Shown: positions 1 through 7,761 of the stretch, piece after piece
Position numbering within the stretch: position 1 is the stretch's first letter
Layout: each line of letters starts with the position of its first letter
Made by a program: the position numbers and the translations under genes
Notes under the pieces: model-generated
The model's input: the letters and a program-made list of their open reading frames with translations, nothing else
Told to the model about the DNA's origin: nothing
Databases searched by the model: none
Source of the DNA: Thermoplasmatota archaeon
GTDB lineage: Archaea > Thermoplasmatota > Thermoplasmata > Thermoplasmatales > Thermoplasmataceae
Direction of reading: 5' to 3'
DNA length: 53,102 nucleotides
Assembly: GCA_023489435.1 (NCBI GenBank)
Contig: JAMDCA010000038.1
Location: 1 to 53,102, forward strand

Positions 1-53
1 GGAGCTTAAACTATGCACAAAATTATAACGTCCAAATTAATTCACCACTGCAA

Positions 54-126
54 GGGTCTGTGGGGTAGCCTGGTATCCTTCCAGCTTCGGGAGTTGGAAA
101 CTCCGGTCCAAATCCGGGCAGACCCA
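54..126 (+). tRNA. tRNA-Pro (anticodon CGG)
   Basis: Cloverleaf read by eye. The acceptor stem is GGGTCTG (54-60) with CAGACCC (119-125) and discriminator A126. The anticodon stem is 81-85/93-97 with loop TTCGGGA, giving CGG at 88-90 and the G37 typical of tRNA-Pro. The T stem is 102-106/114-118. No CCA is encoded. A TTATAA element lies about 25-30 bp upstream, and a T-rich stretch follows the gene. It marks the left edge of an AT-rich accessory segment. Confidence 0.93.
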
Positions 127-254
127 TCTACGTTTTTATGTCTAAAAATTGATCCAAGTTTTTTTATTTTAAATTTACTCACTTGTCATGGTTTTTGTTC
201 AAGTTTTTATTTGACGTAAAGATTGAACATATCACACGGATTTAGAGATTAAAG

Positions 255-1292
255 TTAAAGGACATTCTCAAGAAACCATCCGCTTGGAGCTATTACGTAC
301 TTATCGCGAGATAGCATATCTTCTTGACTTGCTCGAAGAAGATTCATATCCATACCAATTTTATATGTTTCAAATTTGTCTTCTAGGATCTGTATGAACT
401 TTTTCATATGATTATCTCTTTCAGAATAACCAGCTACAATAACAATTATTTCCTTCTCGTCTTGATCACTGAGAAAAGCGGCATAGGTGAGCAATTCTTT
501 AGATATGGTAACTTTATCTCCAGGTAAGACCCAATCTGATTCAATATCGGCTATATCTCCATGAAGCTTCCAAAGTTTGTGTACAAACTCATCCTTAACT
601 CTTGAACTGTTTTTATCAAATTCGAATTTAGGAATTTCTTGCCCATTGACTTCCCGATAAGCTCGTTCAATCAAATCATCCCAATTCAAAGAAAAAATCT
701 CTAATACTTTGTTTCTACGAAAACGATCGGCAATAACCTTGTAAGACTTTGGAATACATATTTTCTCTACTTTAATTCCCTCGATTATAAAAGACTGAAA
801 TCTTCTCTTGAATTTTGCTACTTTCTCTGGGTCTGCCCTAAGTTTCTTAAATGCATTGTTAAGATCAACACGATCGTCATTTATAATCCCCAGTCTCTTT
901 ATCATAGGCATAAGTTGTTCCCCAAGTGGTGCTCCTCCTTCAAAAGAGACAGCAGCCCCTATTAGTAAGATTATATCAAATGATGCACTTAAAGTCGCCT
1001 TGAGAGAACCAAATTTTTTAAAGAATTGAACAGAAATATTATCGGCTTCAATCTGACAAGTGTCAAGCATAGCAGTAACGACACGATTAAAGTCACTTAC
1101 TTCGGTCCCGGGTTTGCGAGCGAGTAATGTTTGTTCTTTACTGTATCTAGAAGCAATATCAGATATTATTGCATCGCAAAGATGATTTACATTTGGAAGA
1201 CCGGGGAATTCAGTAGTTATATAAGGTAATAGCTTATCTTTGATTGCATTCGCATATTTCAGTAAGTAATCACTCTCTTTCAGCGTGTCCAT
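255..1292 (-). CDS. SIR2-family NADase-like protein, third gene of a putative defence operon
   Basis: 345 residues. An N-terminal helical part (about 1-100) has no recognised domain. A SIR2-like Rossmann domain follows. The loop normally reading GAG(A/V)S is GAAVS at 112-116, followed by a GGAPLG turn. The catalytic Asn is in SLNWDD (N203), the catalytic His in KLHGD (H244), and a late GYSERD motif lies at 288-293. In the family, such domains bind and usually hydrolyse NAD+, and many act as abortive-infection effectors. The ATG at 1292 lies 23 nt inside the preceding gene, so translation is probably coupled. No transmembrane segment or secretion signal was seen. The fold assignment is fairly safe. 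A defence role is inferred from the family and the AT-rich island context. Confidence 0.75.
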   Translation of the reverse strand: MDTLKESDYLLKYANAIKDKLLPYITTEFPGLPNVNHLCDAIISDIASRYSKEQTLLARKPGTEVSDFNRVVTAMLDTCQIEADNISVQFFKKFGSLKATLSASFDIILLIGAAVSFEGGAPLGEQLMPMIKRLGIINDDRVDLNNAFKKLRADPEKVAKFKRRFQSFIIEGIKVEKICIPKSYKVIADRFRRNKVLEIFSLNWDDLIERAYREVNGQEIPKFEFDKNSSRVKDEFVHKLWKLHGDIADIESDWVLPGDKVTISKELLTYAAFLSDQDEKEIIVIVAGYSERDNHMKKFIQILEDKFETYKIGMDMNLLRASQEDMLSRDKYVIAPSGWFLENVL

Positions 1293-1785
1293 TTTTTCTC
1301 TCCCGTAATGCCAGAAACTCTAAACTCTTGGAAATATATTGATCAAAATTGATCTTAGATGCTAAAAAATCTTCCCAAAGTCGTTTTGCATTTTCCAAAT
1401 ATTCGATTTTCATAAGGGCGGATTCAATGTGACCTTCGTCAAGGTCTTTTTTAGGATCAACTAGTAGCTTTCTACCCCTAAACTGAGAAAGTCTTTTTAT
1501 CCTTTCCGTAAGACTGTCTTCTTCACCGAGAATAACATTTTTGACTTCCGAGTTTTTTAAAAGGTCCCCTATTGGTACAAGAGTCACTTCTATCAAATAG
1601 GCCAGTAACGTCGTATGTAAATGATCCTCTATTAGACTATCCTTAATTTCTCTAACTATAAATCCATTAATAAAGTCGGCCTCTTCTTTGTATTTTTTGT
1701 TTTTATGGTAAGGAATGATAACACCTGCATCCCAAACATAATCTTCATTTTCATCCTCAGAATAGTAATTTTCAACCAGACCCAT
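1270..1785 (-). CDS. Unrecognised acidic protein, middle gene of the SIR2 operon
   Basis: 171 residues from the ATG at 1785. A GTG one codon earlier (1788) is also possible. The ATG overlaps the stop of the upstream gene (TGATG arrangement), and the 3' end overlaps the SIR2 start by 23 nt, so the three genes look translationally coupled. The N-terminus is acidic (SEDENEDY) and is followed by a segment rich in Lys and Tyr. The rest looks mostly helical, with a charged C-terminal tail. I recognise no family and see no catalytic motif, transmembrane segment or signal. Its fixed position between a COMMD-like protein and a NADase-like protein suggests an adaptor, sensor or regulatory subunit, but that is inference only. 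Confidence 0.7.
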   Translation of the reverse strand: MGLVENYYSEDENEDYVWDAGVIIPYHKNKKYKEEADFINGFIVREIKDSLIEDHLHTTLLAYLIEVTLVPIGDLLKNSEVKNVILGEEDSLTERIKRLSQFRGRKLLVDPKKDLDEGHIESALMKIEYLENAKRLWEDFLASKINFDQYISKSLEFLALRERKNGHAERE

Positions 1786-2450
1786 CACCCACTTACTACA
1801 ATATCCCCATCCTTCATTTCATTTTTAAAAGTATTTATTTCGCCCCTAACCTTATTTATGATACTGTTCACATCGTCCAAAAATTCATCGAGTTTACTCG
1901 CTGGAATCCCAAAAGTAAAAGTTTCATTTTCATTTTCTGAATTTTCTAGCTCCATTCTAAACTTAGCTACTGGCATAATCCCTACAACTCCTTTCTTATC
2001 TTTTATACTTTCGTAAGTAACCTTAGCCTTTATAGACTTAATATGAAGATCAGGGGTAATGAGTGTCGTGTCATGATATATTCCATCAGCCAGCCTCATA
2101 GTCCTTTCATCAAGTTCCTCAATCCAAGAGACAAATGATATGACCTTACTTTTGTCGCACCCTAAGTCCAATAATTGGTTTGACACATCTTCTGAACTTA
2201 ACTCATGATATTTGTACATGTGCAATATGTGTAGCAATGAGCGATGAACAGTTTTTGCCTTTCTTGGTTTAAACTTAAATTGTTTTGTTAAGTTGTGAGC
2301 CGTAAATTTACCAACGTTTTCAGATAAGTAGTGAATTATACTTTTGATCTCATCTTCATCTGGTTCAAAAAGCCCTCTAATATTCTTTTTTATGATTTCT
2401 ACTTGTTTCTCAGTTTCATTTCCATTTGGTCTTACTATTAGGGCCGTCAT
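1785..2450 (-). CDS. COMMD-like (HN + COMM architecture) protein, first gene of the SIR2 operon
   Basis: 221 residues. Residues about 1-130 look all-helical. From about 130 the pattern changes to beta strands with a terminal helix: a strand ending in ITPDLHIKSIKAKV, another containing VAKFRMELE, then ETFTFGIPASKLDEFLDDVN, an amphipathic end typical of the COMM domain (strand, then S/xxL..hhxxL helix). The length (about 200) and the helical-then-COMM order match eukaryotic COMMD proteins. This was judged by eye from memory of the family. The signature Trp of many COMM domains is replaced (LHIKSI). It heads the operon behind a TATA element centred 24 bp upstream of the ATG, which fits a leaderless message. 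The alternative is an unrelated alpha/beta protein. Confidence 0.6.
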   Translation of the reverse strand: MTALIVRPNGNETEKQVEIIKKNIRGLFEPDEDEIKSIIHYLSENVGKFTAHNLTKQFKFKPRKAKTVHRSLLHILHMYKYHELSSEDVSNQLLDLGCDKSKVISFVSWIEELDERTMRLADGIYHDTTLITPDLHIKSIKAKVTYESIKDKKGVVGIMPVAKFRMELENSENENETFTFGIPASKLDEFLDDVNSIINKVRGEINTFKNEMKDGDIVVSG

Positions 2451-2467
2451 ATTTCCGGCTAGGATAA

Positions 2468-2480
2468 TTTATTTAAAAAA
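2468..2480 (-). promoter_or_regulatory. TATA element of the COMMD-like/SIR2 operon
   Basis: On the minus strand this reads TTTTTTAAATAAA, centred about 24 bp before the ATG at 2450. That spacing places transcription initiation at or next to the start codon (leaderless mRNA). No Shine-Dalgarno sequence lies between. Confidence 0.5.
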
Positions 2481-2884
2481 TTTCCTATAATCGAAATTAT
2501 TCGGAGAAAAAACGTTATCTGCGTAGTTATTTATGTGATAGGAACCCATAAAGGCAACAAATAGAGGCCTATCTATAGATAATATTCTCTTTTGCCATCA
2601 TTTTCTTTTCTAATTTCATATCAACTAGATTTTTCCTATGATTGCCATATTCCCAATATCTATAATTTAACTTAGATTGCCTGACGGAACAGGAGAAACA
2701 TTTGGGTAATGCAACCTTCTTTCATTATTTTAAGAGTTTAATTTGGGTTAGTTCAGGTTGTCCAGTTCATCCAAAGACCCTTGACTATCCCCCGTAACGC
2801 TAAATAAAACAGACTTTATGTGTTTTGGATCACTCTTGACTTGTGCCCGTTATATTTTTTATTAGTTGATATTTTTAACACTGA

Positions 2885-3350
2885 AAACTTTTTTGTTGTT
2901 CAACCTCTCCAATTTTGTTTTCTATTCTATGCCTATCAGCGATGAAACCTAATACCGCCTTTGGGTTATATTTCTTGGATGCACTTGCTTTCTGTGATGT
3001 CGAGTTGTGTTTATCTTTTCAATTTTTACCTCTCATGAGATCCAAGAAGTCTTACACAGTTCCCTGCTTTTGTCAAAAATTCCTCTTTGCAGATTGTTTC
3101 GTTTTCACTTGCGATCACCTTCATGAAAAATCGATCGGCGTCCATTACCTTCTGGTTGTGGGATCTCAAGTCAACCATGTCACGCATGATCCATCTCCAT
3201 TTTTTCCAAAATGTATACTCTCTTTCACCGTAATTAACAAAGAAATTTCCATGCTGGTCTTGAGTCAAAACGACTTCAGAATACCAGTCAGCCTATTTCC
3301 CGTTATTCAATCTCTTTATATGGCCATCATAATAGCAGTGTTCATATGGG
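2885..3350 (-). pseudogene. Decayed protein-coding remnant, possibly of a transposase
   Basis: On the minus strand one frame reads about 35 residues (beginning ELLPYEHCYYDGHIKRLNNGK), meets a stop, then continues in the same frame for about 88 more residues, including the motif QDQHGNFFVNYGER, to a stop near 3027. A shifted frame then gives another open stretch with NPKAVLGFIADRHRIENK. A nonsense codon followed by a frameshift indicates a broken gene. The family is uncertain. A decayed transposase is a guess based on the gene-poor, mobile-element-like context. Confidence 0.35.
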
Positions 3351-4080
3351 AGTAATTCTACTTATTGGTCTAAACCATTTAATAGACGTACTATCTCTCT
3401 TAAGGACAACTTGCCCAAAAATAGCAATGGAACTTTCTTAAAGAAAAATTTCCCATTCCGGGACTTTAAATATATGTCATAATTAATTCAATTTCTAAAT
3501 GGTACTAAAAGAATATGGCCTCACTTTTATTACCAGTATAAGAACTTAATAAACTTGCCAACAAAATAAATGGCAGAATTGATGACCTAATTAGACTTAT
3601 AAAGTAAAATACGATGAGTGGAAGCCGTGTAACTTATTTGAGAACTATATTTATGTGTGGAAGAATATAAGCTTAATTTCAAAATAATTGAATTTATAAA
3701 CGATTCAAAGTAGGTTTGTAATAGACAGGAAATGAGGGATTTCCAAGGCACTTACACAGAAAAAACATGGTATCGATGATCTTATTAACTATCTTCTGAA
3801 TTTTAAACGTGTAAGGTCTTATCTTTACGTATAACGGAAAAGAGCGATTATGCCTAGGTATTTTTAAAATATGAAATTCTTTAGTTCAATCGATACCTTA
3901 AGGACCATTCTCATTAGTTCGATTAGCATTGCCCAAAAAAGTGAAGCCTTCATATTTTACACATAGTTGATTTTTATATAATTGTGACAGAGTTAATTTT
4001 TCTATTATGGGCTTTGTAATAGAAACATAAACATACTGAATACAGACACCTCCATTTCTGCACTTGGCCCGTAAAAATCA

Positions 4081-4479
4081 TCAATTGATTGATATTTCTC
4101 CAAGTGCCCTGTCGAAGACATCCTTGGTGAATTGCAGCAGAGGTATCAGGTCTTTTGGGTCAATATGTGAAGTAAAAAGCTTAGGGTAAATGTATGCCCT
4201 TTCTATCTTAACCAAATTAAAAAAATTCTTCCTGTTCGTCACCAGATGCTCCATAATTGGTGAATTATCTTTGAGGAAATGGAGCAGCCCCCTTATGGAA
4301 TGGGTGTCCGGATGCTCTCCAGTCATAATGTTGATCTTGTACTTCAACAGATATTCGCAATGGTCATGCAAAGCTATAGCTCCCAATACTGATTTTCCCT
4401 CGCCGATTAATCTCTGGGCCTCCTTAAGGCAAAAACGGCTTTGTTTGATTAAGCTCTCAGGATCTGGATTGGGATCCAA
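4081..4479 (-). CDS. HEPN-domain protein, orphan
   Basis: 132 residues, all helical, TTG start. An in-frame stop lies four codons upstream, so no earlier start exists. The layout fits HEPN: a first helix with QSRFCLKEAQRLI, a second with ALHDHCEYLLKYKI and a Gly/Pro turn, THSIRGLL, and a late helix whose ERAYIYPKLF resembles the Arg-Tyr segment of the HEPN RNase motif. A clean Rx4-6H motif is not evident, so RNase activity is uncertain. HEPN proteins usually sit beside a MNT nucleotidyltransferase as a toxin-antitoxin pair. No partner is seen here. The gene starts directly beyond an IS605-type end, so the partner may have been lost. Confidence 0.6.
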   Translation of the reverse strand: MDPNPDPESLIKQSRFCLKEAQRLIGEGKSVLGAIALHDHCEYLLKYKINIMTGEHPDTHSIRGLLHFLKDNSPIMEHLVTNRKNFFNLVKIERAYIYPKLFTSHIDPKDLIPLLQFTKDVFDRALGEISIN

Positions 4480-4513
4480 TGGATGTTTCTATAAGCTGAG
4501 GGCTTATGAATCT

Positions 4514-4620
4514 TTGCGACATTCTCCCCCGCCATAAAAGACGGGGTTTTTTACTTCTGTAGTCAGAGTTGCCTTTGCGGGTAGTGCCCCAATATCCACA
4601 GACGTGAATTTTATGGAAGT
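4514..4620 (-). mobile_element. IS200/IS605-type right-end relic
   Basis: On the plus strand TTGCGACATTCTCCC (4514-4528) is followed by a hairpin (CCCCG 4527-4531 with CGGGG 4542-4546) and a CTTCT tail. This matches the better-preserved end at 33571-33610 in order and spacing. Minus-strand codons running into it (ending in a frame that stops at 4504) resemble the tail of a TnpB reading frame. No matching left end or intact tnpB is seen nearby, so this is a solo end. Confidence 0.45.
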
Positions 4621-4696
4621 CGATTCCGGATTAGGAAACATTCCAGGCATAATGATCAAAGATGCCAGCCTTAAATCTTCAGCCGGAATTTGACTG

Positions 4697-6340
4697 TTAT
4701 CTACCCATCCAGTCGACAACCTTCATGCTCTCATTTATTATGGTATGAACCAGTGGTTTCTCCTTAACCATCTTCTCATAAAAGATCCTGGAGCTAATAG
4801 AAAAGACTCCGCCGGGATTCTTTTGGGCAACTAGTCCCATTTCACAGATAGCAAGTAGATTTCCTATCTTGAATAAGGCCTCCTTTGCATAGAATTCCGG
4901 TTCTTCAGAAGCAAACCATGAGCTTATGTTTCCCATTGTATAGGAAAGCAGGCCTTCCAGTTTTGCTGCGAATTCCTTATCCATTATCTTATTGATCTTA
5001 TCCTCAAGGTATTTTTTGAATAAGCCCAATCCATCTTTTTTCAGAGCAACTTCCAGAACTTCAAGAGCCTGGATGTTGCTGGTCCCTTCCCAAATAGAAG
5101 TAACGATGGAGTCCCGGTGGAATTTTGCCATTGGAAATTCCTCCAGGAAGCCTATGCCGCCTAAGATTTCCATTGAGTACCTTGTAACTTGGGCACTTAT
5201 CTCGGCAGACAAGGTCTTTGCAATGTTCGCAATGATTCTGGCAAGCTGGTACTCGTCGTTGTATGGTGGCTTGGCACTGGTAACTTTGTTGAAAGCATCT
5301 GCTGCCACCAGTGACAATATGAGGGCAGACTCCAGTGAAGTTTCTAGCTCCACCAGATCCCGTTTCATTAAGGGATGTTCAATGAGTTTCTTCCCGAATG
5401 CCACCCTTTTCTGTGTAAACAGGAATGCTTCCCAGAGTGCTTTTCTAGCTATTCCAACCGCAGCAATGGCATCATCAATCCTTGAAATTACCAAAGCTTC
5501 CATTGCAAGGTAGATTCCATTTCTACGGTCTCCGATCTGGAACGCCACTGAACCGTTAAACTCCACCTCCCCCGTGGGAACTGCGGTTGTCCCGAGTTTG
5601 TTTTTTAATCTCCTGATTGAGTAGTTTGAAGTCCCGTCCTCAAGATGCGAAGGAACGAAGAATAAGGAAATCCCTTTGGCTCCAACCGGTGAATCCTTGA
5701 ATCTGCCAGTGACTAAAGCTGCATCTGCTATTCCGGAGTTGCTCGCAAAATACTTGTCCTGGCCTGAAAGCAGTATCTCCCCGTTTTCTTCTCTGGCAAC
5801 TGTCCTGTTTGCGCCGATATCGCTTCCGCCCTGTACTTCTGTATAGTAAGTTGCACCGTACCATGGATTTTCTTCACTGTAGAACCTGCCAAGAAATCTG
5901 TTCTTCAGTTCACTGTTTGCATATTTCTGCACAATATATGCAGTCTGTGCTGTGAGAGTCAATGTGCAGAATATTCCAGAATCAGAAATCAGATATCCGG
6001 AAAGGAAATGGTGCATAAGATCGGAAGGGTTTCCGTTAATGCTCCTTATCACTTCAAAATCCTGAAGTTCCTGCAGTACCTTGGCATGATCGGGCGATAT
6101 TCGAACGTAGTCTATCCTCTCACCCATCAGGTTCCAGGTCTGGAGAACGGGTTTGGCGAAATGATCAATGAAATCTAGTGACTCAATCATGGTCGAGGAA
6201 ACGTAAAGGCCCAAGTCACGAAGCGTGCGTTTTACACCAATGCCTAAATAATTCAATGCTTCCTGCAGTGGCTTGTCGGCAGTATAGTAATTTATTCCAT
6301 GGCTCAGGAAAATCTCCGAGAATCTGTTTTGCATTGACAA
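4697..6340 (-). CDS. Acyl-CoA dehydrogenase, AidB-like
   Basis: 547 residues, the size of AidB-type acyl-CoA dehydrogenases rather than the shorter (about 380) type. The central beta-domain motif YYTEVQGGSDIGANRT (near 165-180) and GQDKYFASNSG contact FAD and substrate. The C-terminal helical domain contains FTQKRVAFGKKLIEHPL, the usual family signature, and EILGGIGFLEEFPMAKFHRD followed by SIWEGTSNIQALEVL. It oxidises acyl-CoA thioesters with FAD or serves an AidB-like role; the substrate cannot be told. A TATA-like AT-rich stretch lies just upstream of 6340. It is monocistronic, with an IS605-type end immediately downstream. Confidence 0.9.
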   Translation of the reverse strand: MSMQNRFSEIFLSHGINYYTADKPLQEALNYLGIGVKRTLRDLGLYVSSTMIESLDFIDHFAKPVLQTWNLMGERIDYVRISPDHAKVLQELQDFEVIRSINGNPSDLMHHFLSGYLISDSGIFCTLTLTAQTAYIVQKYANSELKNRFLGRFYSEENPWYGATYYTEVQGGSDIGANRTVAREENGEILLSGQDKYFASNSGIADAALVTGRFKDSPVGAKGISLFFVPSHLEDGTSNYSIRRLKNKLGTTAVPTGEVEFNGSVAFQIGDRRNGIYLAMEALVISRIDDAIAAVGIARKALWEAFLFTQKRVAFGKKLIEHPLMKRDLVELETSLESALILSLVAADAFNKVTSAKPPYNDEYQLARIIANIAKTLSAEISAQVTRYSMEILGGIGFLEEFPMAKFHRDSIVTSIWEGTSNIQALEVLEVALKKDGLGLFKKYLEDKINKIMDKEFAAKLEGLLSYTMGNISSWFASEEPEFYAKEALFKIGNLLAICEMGLVAQKNPGGVFSISSRIFYEKMVKEKPLVHTIINESMKVVDWMGR

Positions 6341-6566
6341 ATCTACACTATTTTTTAATATTAAATTTATTCCTAAGCATAGATGTTACTTAAGGGGAAC
6401 AGTTTTGTGTCCATATTCCGTTTTATTCATCTCGACCTGAATTAGGCAAAGTCATAAATTCGATCTTTCGTCAAACCGCTTAAAACCTAACTCTACTTGT
6501 TAAAATATGTAATATAAATTCACATAGTTTTAAATAGTGGGCAATTATCGTTTAAATAGTATATAT

Positions 6567-7103
6567 ATGAGACGGTCTCTGCTTGTTATCAGTGCCATGG
6601 CTTTAGCTCTGCTTCTCCCTGCTGTCGCCACAGCAGCCGTGGTTGTGAACAATGGAATTTCAGTGAATTTTCAGCCTGCCGCCTCCAATGTAGTTTATCT
6701 TGATTCTGGCCCGGGTTATCTAAGTGCAAATCAAAGCAATTACATAGGTGTTAGCGGAAATAATGAACATTATACAAATATGTCAATTTTCCTAAATGCT
6801 GTACCTGGAAGTGGATATGTTGTTCTTACCAATGTGCTTGAAATTTATAATGCCAGCACATCAACCAGTTCGGTTACCGTCTGGATAAATGGAACGCTTC
6901 CATCAGGAGTTATACTTTACGGTAGCAGCACTCTCCAGACATTTAACGGCACGGCCCCATCTGGCACATTGCTGCTTGGGGGAAGTTCAATCTCGACTTC
7001 CATCCATCTCACTTCACATGGGGCAGCAGAATACTTGGGATTTAAGCTGACTGGCACATCGACAGGTTCCGCCACCATAAATCTGCAGTATACCATTTCA
7101 TAG
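6567..7103 (+). CDS. Exported protein, first of a paralogous pair
   Basis: 178 residues from the ATG at 6567. A GTG ten codons earlier would put polar residues before the signal and is less likely. The N-terminus MRRSLLVISAMALALLLPAVATA is a clear Sec signal peptide. The mature part is strand-rich, full of Asn-X-Ser/Thr sequons (for example NMS, NAS, NGT), and begins VVVNNGISVNF. That opening is mirrored by the next gene (VIIDNTYGLQVSQF), pointing to duplication. A TATA-like run lies upstream. The three genes to 8607 are separated by only 10 and 15 nt, so this is an operon. Function is unknown; the protein is probably extracellular and glycosylated. Confidence 0.8.
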   Translation: MRRSLLVISAMALALLLPAVATAAVVVNNGISVNFQPAASNVVYLDSGPGYLSANQSNYIGVSGNNEHYTNMSIFLNAVPGSGYVVLTNVLEIYNASTSTSSVTVWINGTLPSGVILYGSSTLQTFNGTAPSGTLLLGGSSISTSIHLTSHGAAEYLGFKLTGTSTGSATINLQYTIS

Positions 7104-7113
7104 GAACTTACAC

Positions 7114-7746
7114 ATGAACTCTGGGAACAACAGGAAGCTATTGATCTTTATTTCTGCATTAGCAGCACTTGCTTTGACCTCGACTGCTATGGGCCAGGTA
7201 ATAATTGACAATACATATGGCCTCCAGGTTTCCCAGTTTACACCCCAGGTTAACCTTACAACCGGCAGCCAGAATTATTCAAGCCTGAATGTAACCACCA
7301 ATGGCGTCGGCTCTGTTGCTTACGCCAATCTTTCTGAAATGTTTCTATATGCAAATAACCAGACCTCAAAAAATCTCAGTAATATTCTGTTCCTCAATTC
7401 CAGCTCGCCGGGAAACTTTTATTATACCATCAGCGTCGTAAATTTTACCGGTTATAACCACATATCAAGTGTGAATCTTTACAGCACAAATTCAACCGGT
7501 GCTTACTTTGACAACTTCTATTACTCTTCTTCCAGCGGAAATGTTACAGGAAACAGTCCGGTAAGTGTTAATCCTCACACTGTCACAGGAATTGGCCTTA
7601 ATGTAAGTGTGGGAAAAACCATTGGTTCCTATACCTGGCAGCTTGACCTTGAGATAAATGGCTATTTTACCGGTAACAACTCGTCTAAAGTAGTTTTCAC
7701 CCAGTATTATGCCAATTTCCTTGTAACCACCGCTGAAGAGGCTTGA
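7114..7746 (+). CDS. Exported protein, second of a paralogous pair
   Basis: 210 residues. It has a signal peptide (KLLIFISALAALALTSTAMG), then a Ser/Thr/Asn-rich beta mature domain with many sequons (NLT, NYS, NVT, NLS, NSS). The start of the mature part and the general strand pattern resemble the preceding protein, so the two probably arose by duplication. No membrane anchor or cysteine cluster is seen. It starts 10 nt after the preceding stop. I do not recognise a named family. A role as a filament or envelope component is possible but not shown. Confidence 0.8.
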   Translation: MNSGNNRKLLIFISALAALALTSTAMGQVIIDNTYGLQVSQFTPQVNLTTGSQNYSSLNVTTNGVGSVAYANLSEMFLYANNQTSKNLSNILFLNSSSPGNFYYTISVVNFTGYNHISSVNLYSTNSTGAYFDNFYYSSSSGNVTGNSPVSVNPHTVTGIGLNVSVGKTIGSYTWQLDLEINGYFTGNNSSKVVFTQYYANFLVTTAEEA

Positions 7747-7761
7747 AGGTAGGGTAATTTT

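Larger units (their letters stand above)
2451..4080. other. Gene-poor AT-rich stretch, about 1.6 kb
   Basis: Apart from the decayed ORF at about 2885-3350, I see no intact reading frame, tRNA or repeat array here. The sequence is visibly richer in A+T than the housekeeping part of the window, with many short stop-riddled frames, as expected of degraded transferred DNA. Between 3360 and 4080 I see nothing interpretable. Confidence 0.6.

Noticed and set aside
2915-3355. 146-residue plus-strand frame in the island
   Set aside because: Low-complexity and hydrophobic, and it is the complement of a better-looking decayed minus-strand gene.
54-4500. tRNA-Pro as an integration site with a duplicated 3' end
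   Set aside because: I found no second copy of the tRNA 3' sequence at the far side of the island, and no integrase gene.
4504-4719. 71-residue minus-strand frame as an independent gene
   Set aside because: Overlaps the dehydrogenase 3' end and runs into an IS605-type hairpin; better explained as a mobile-element remnant.
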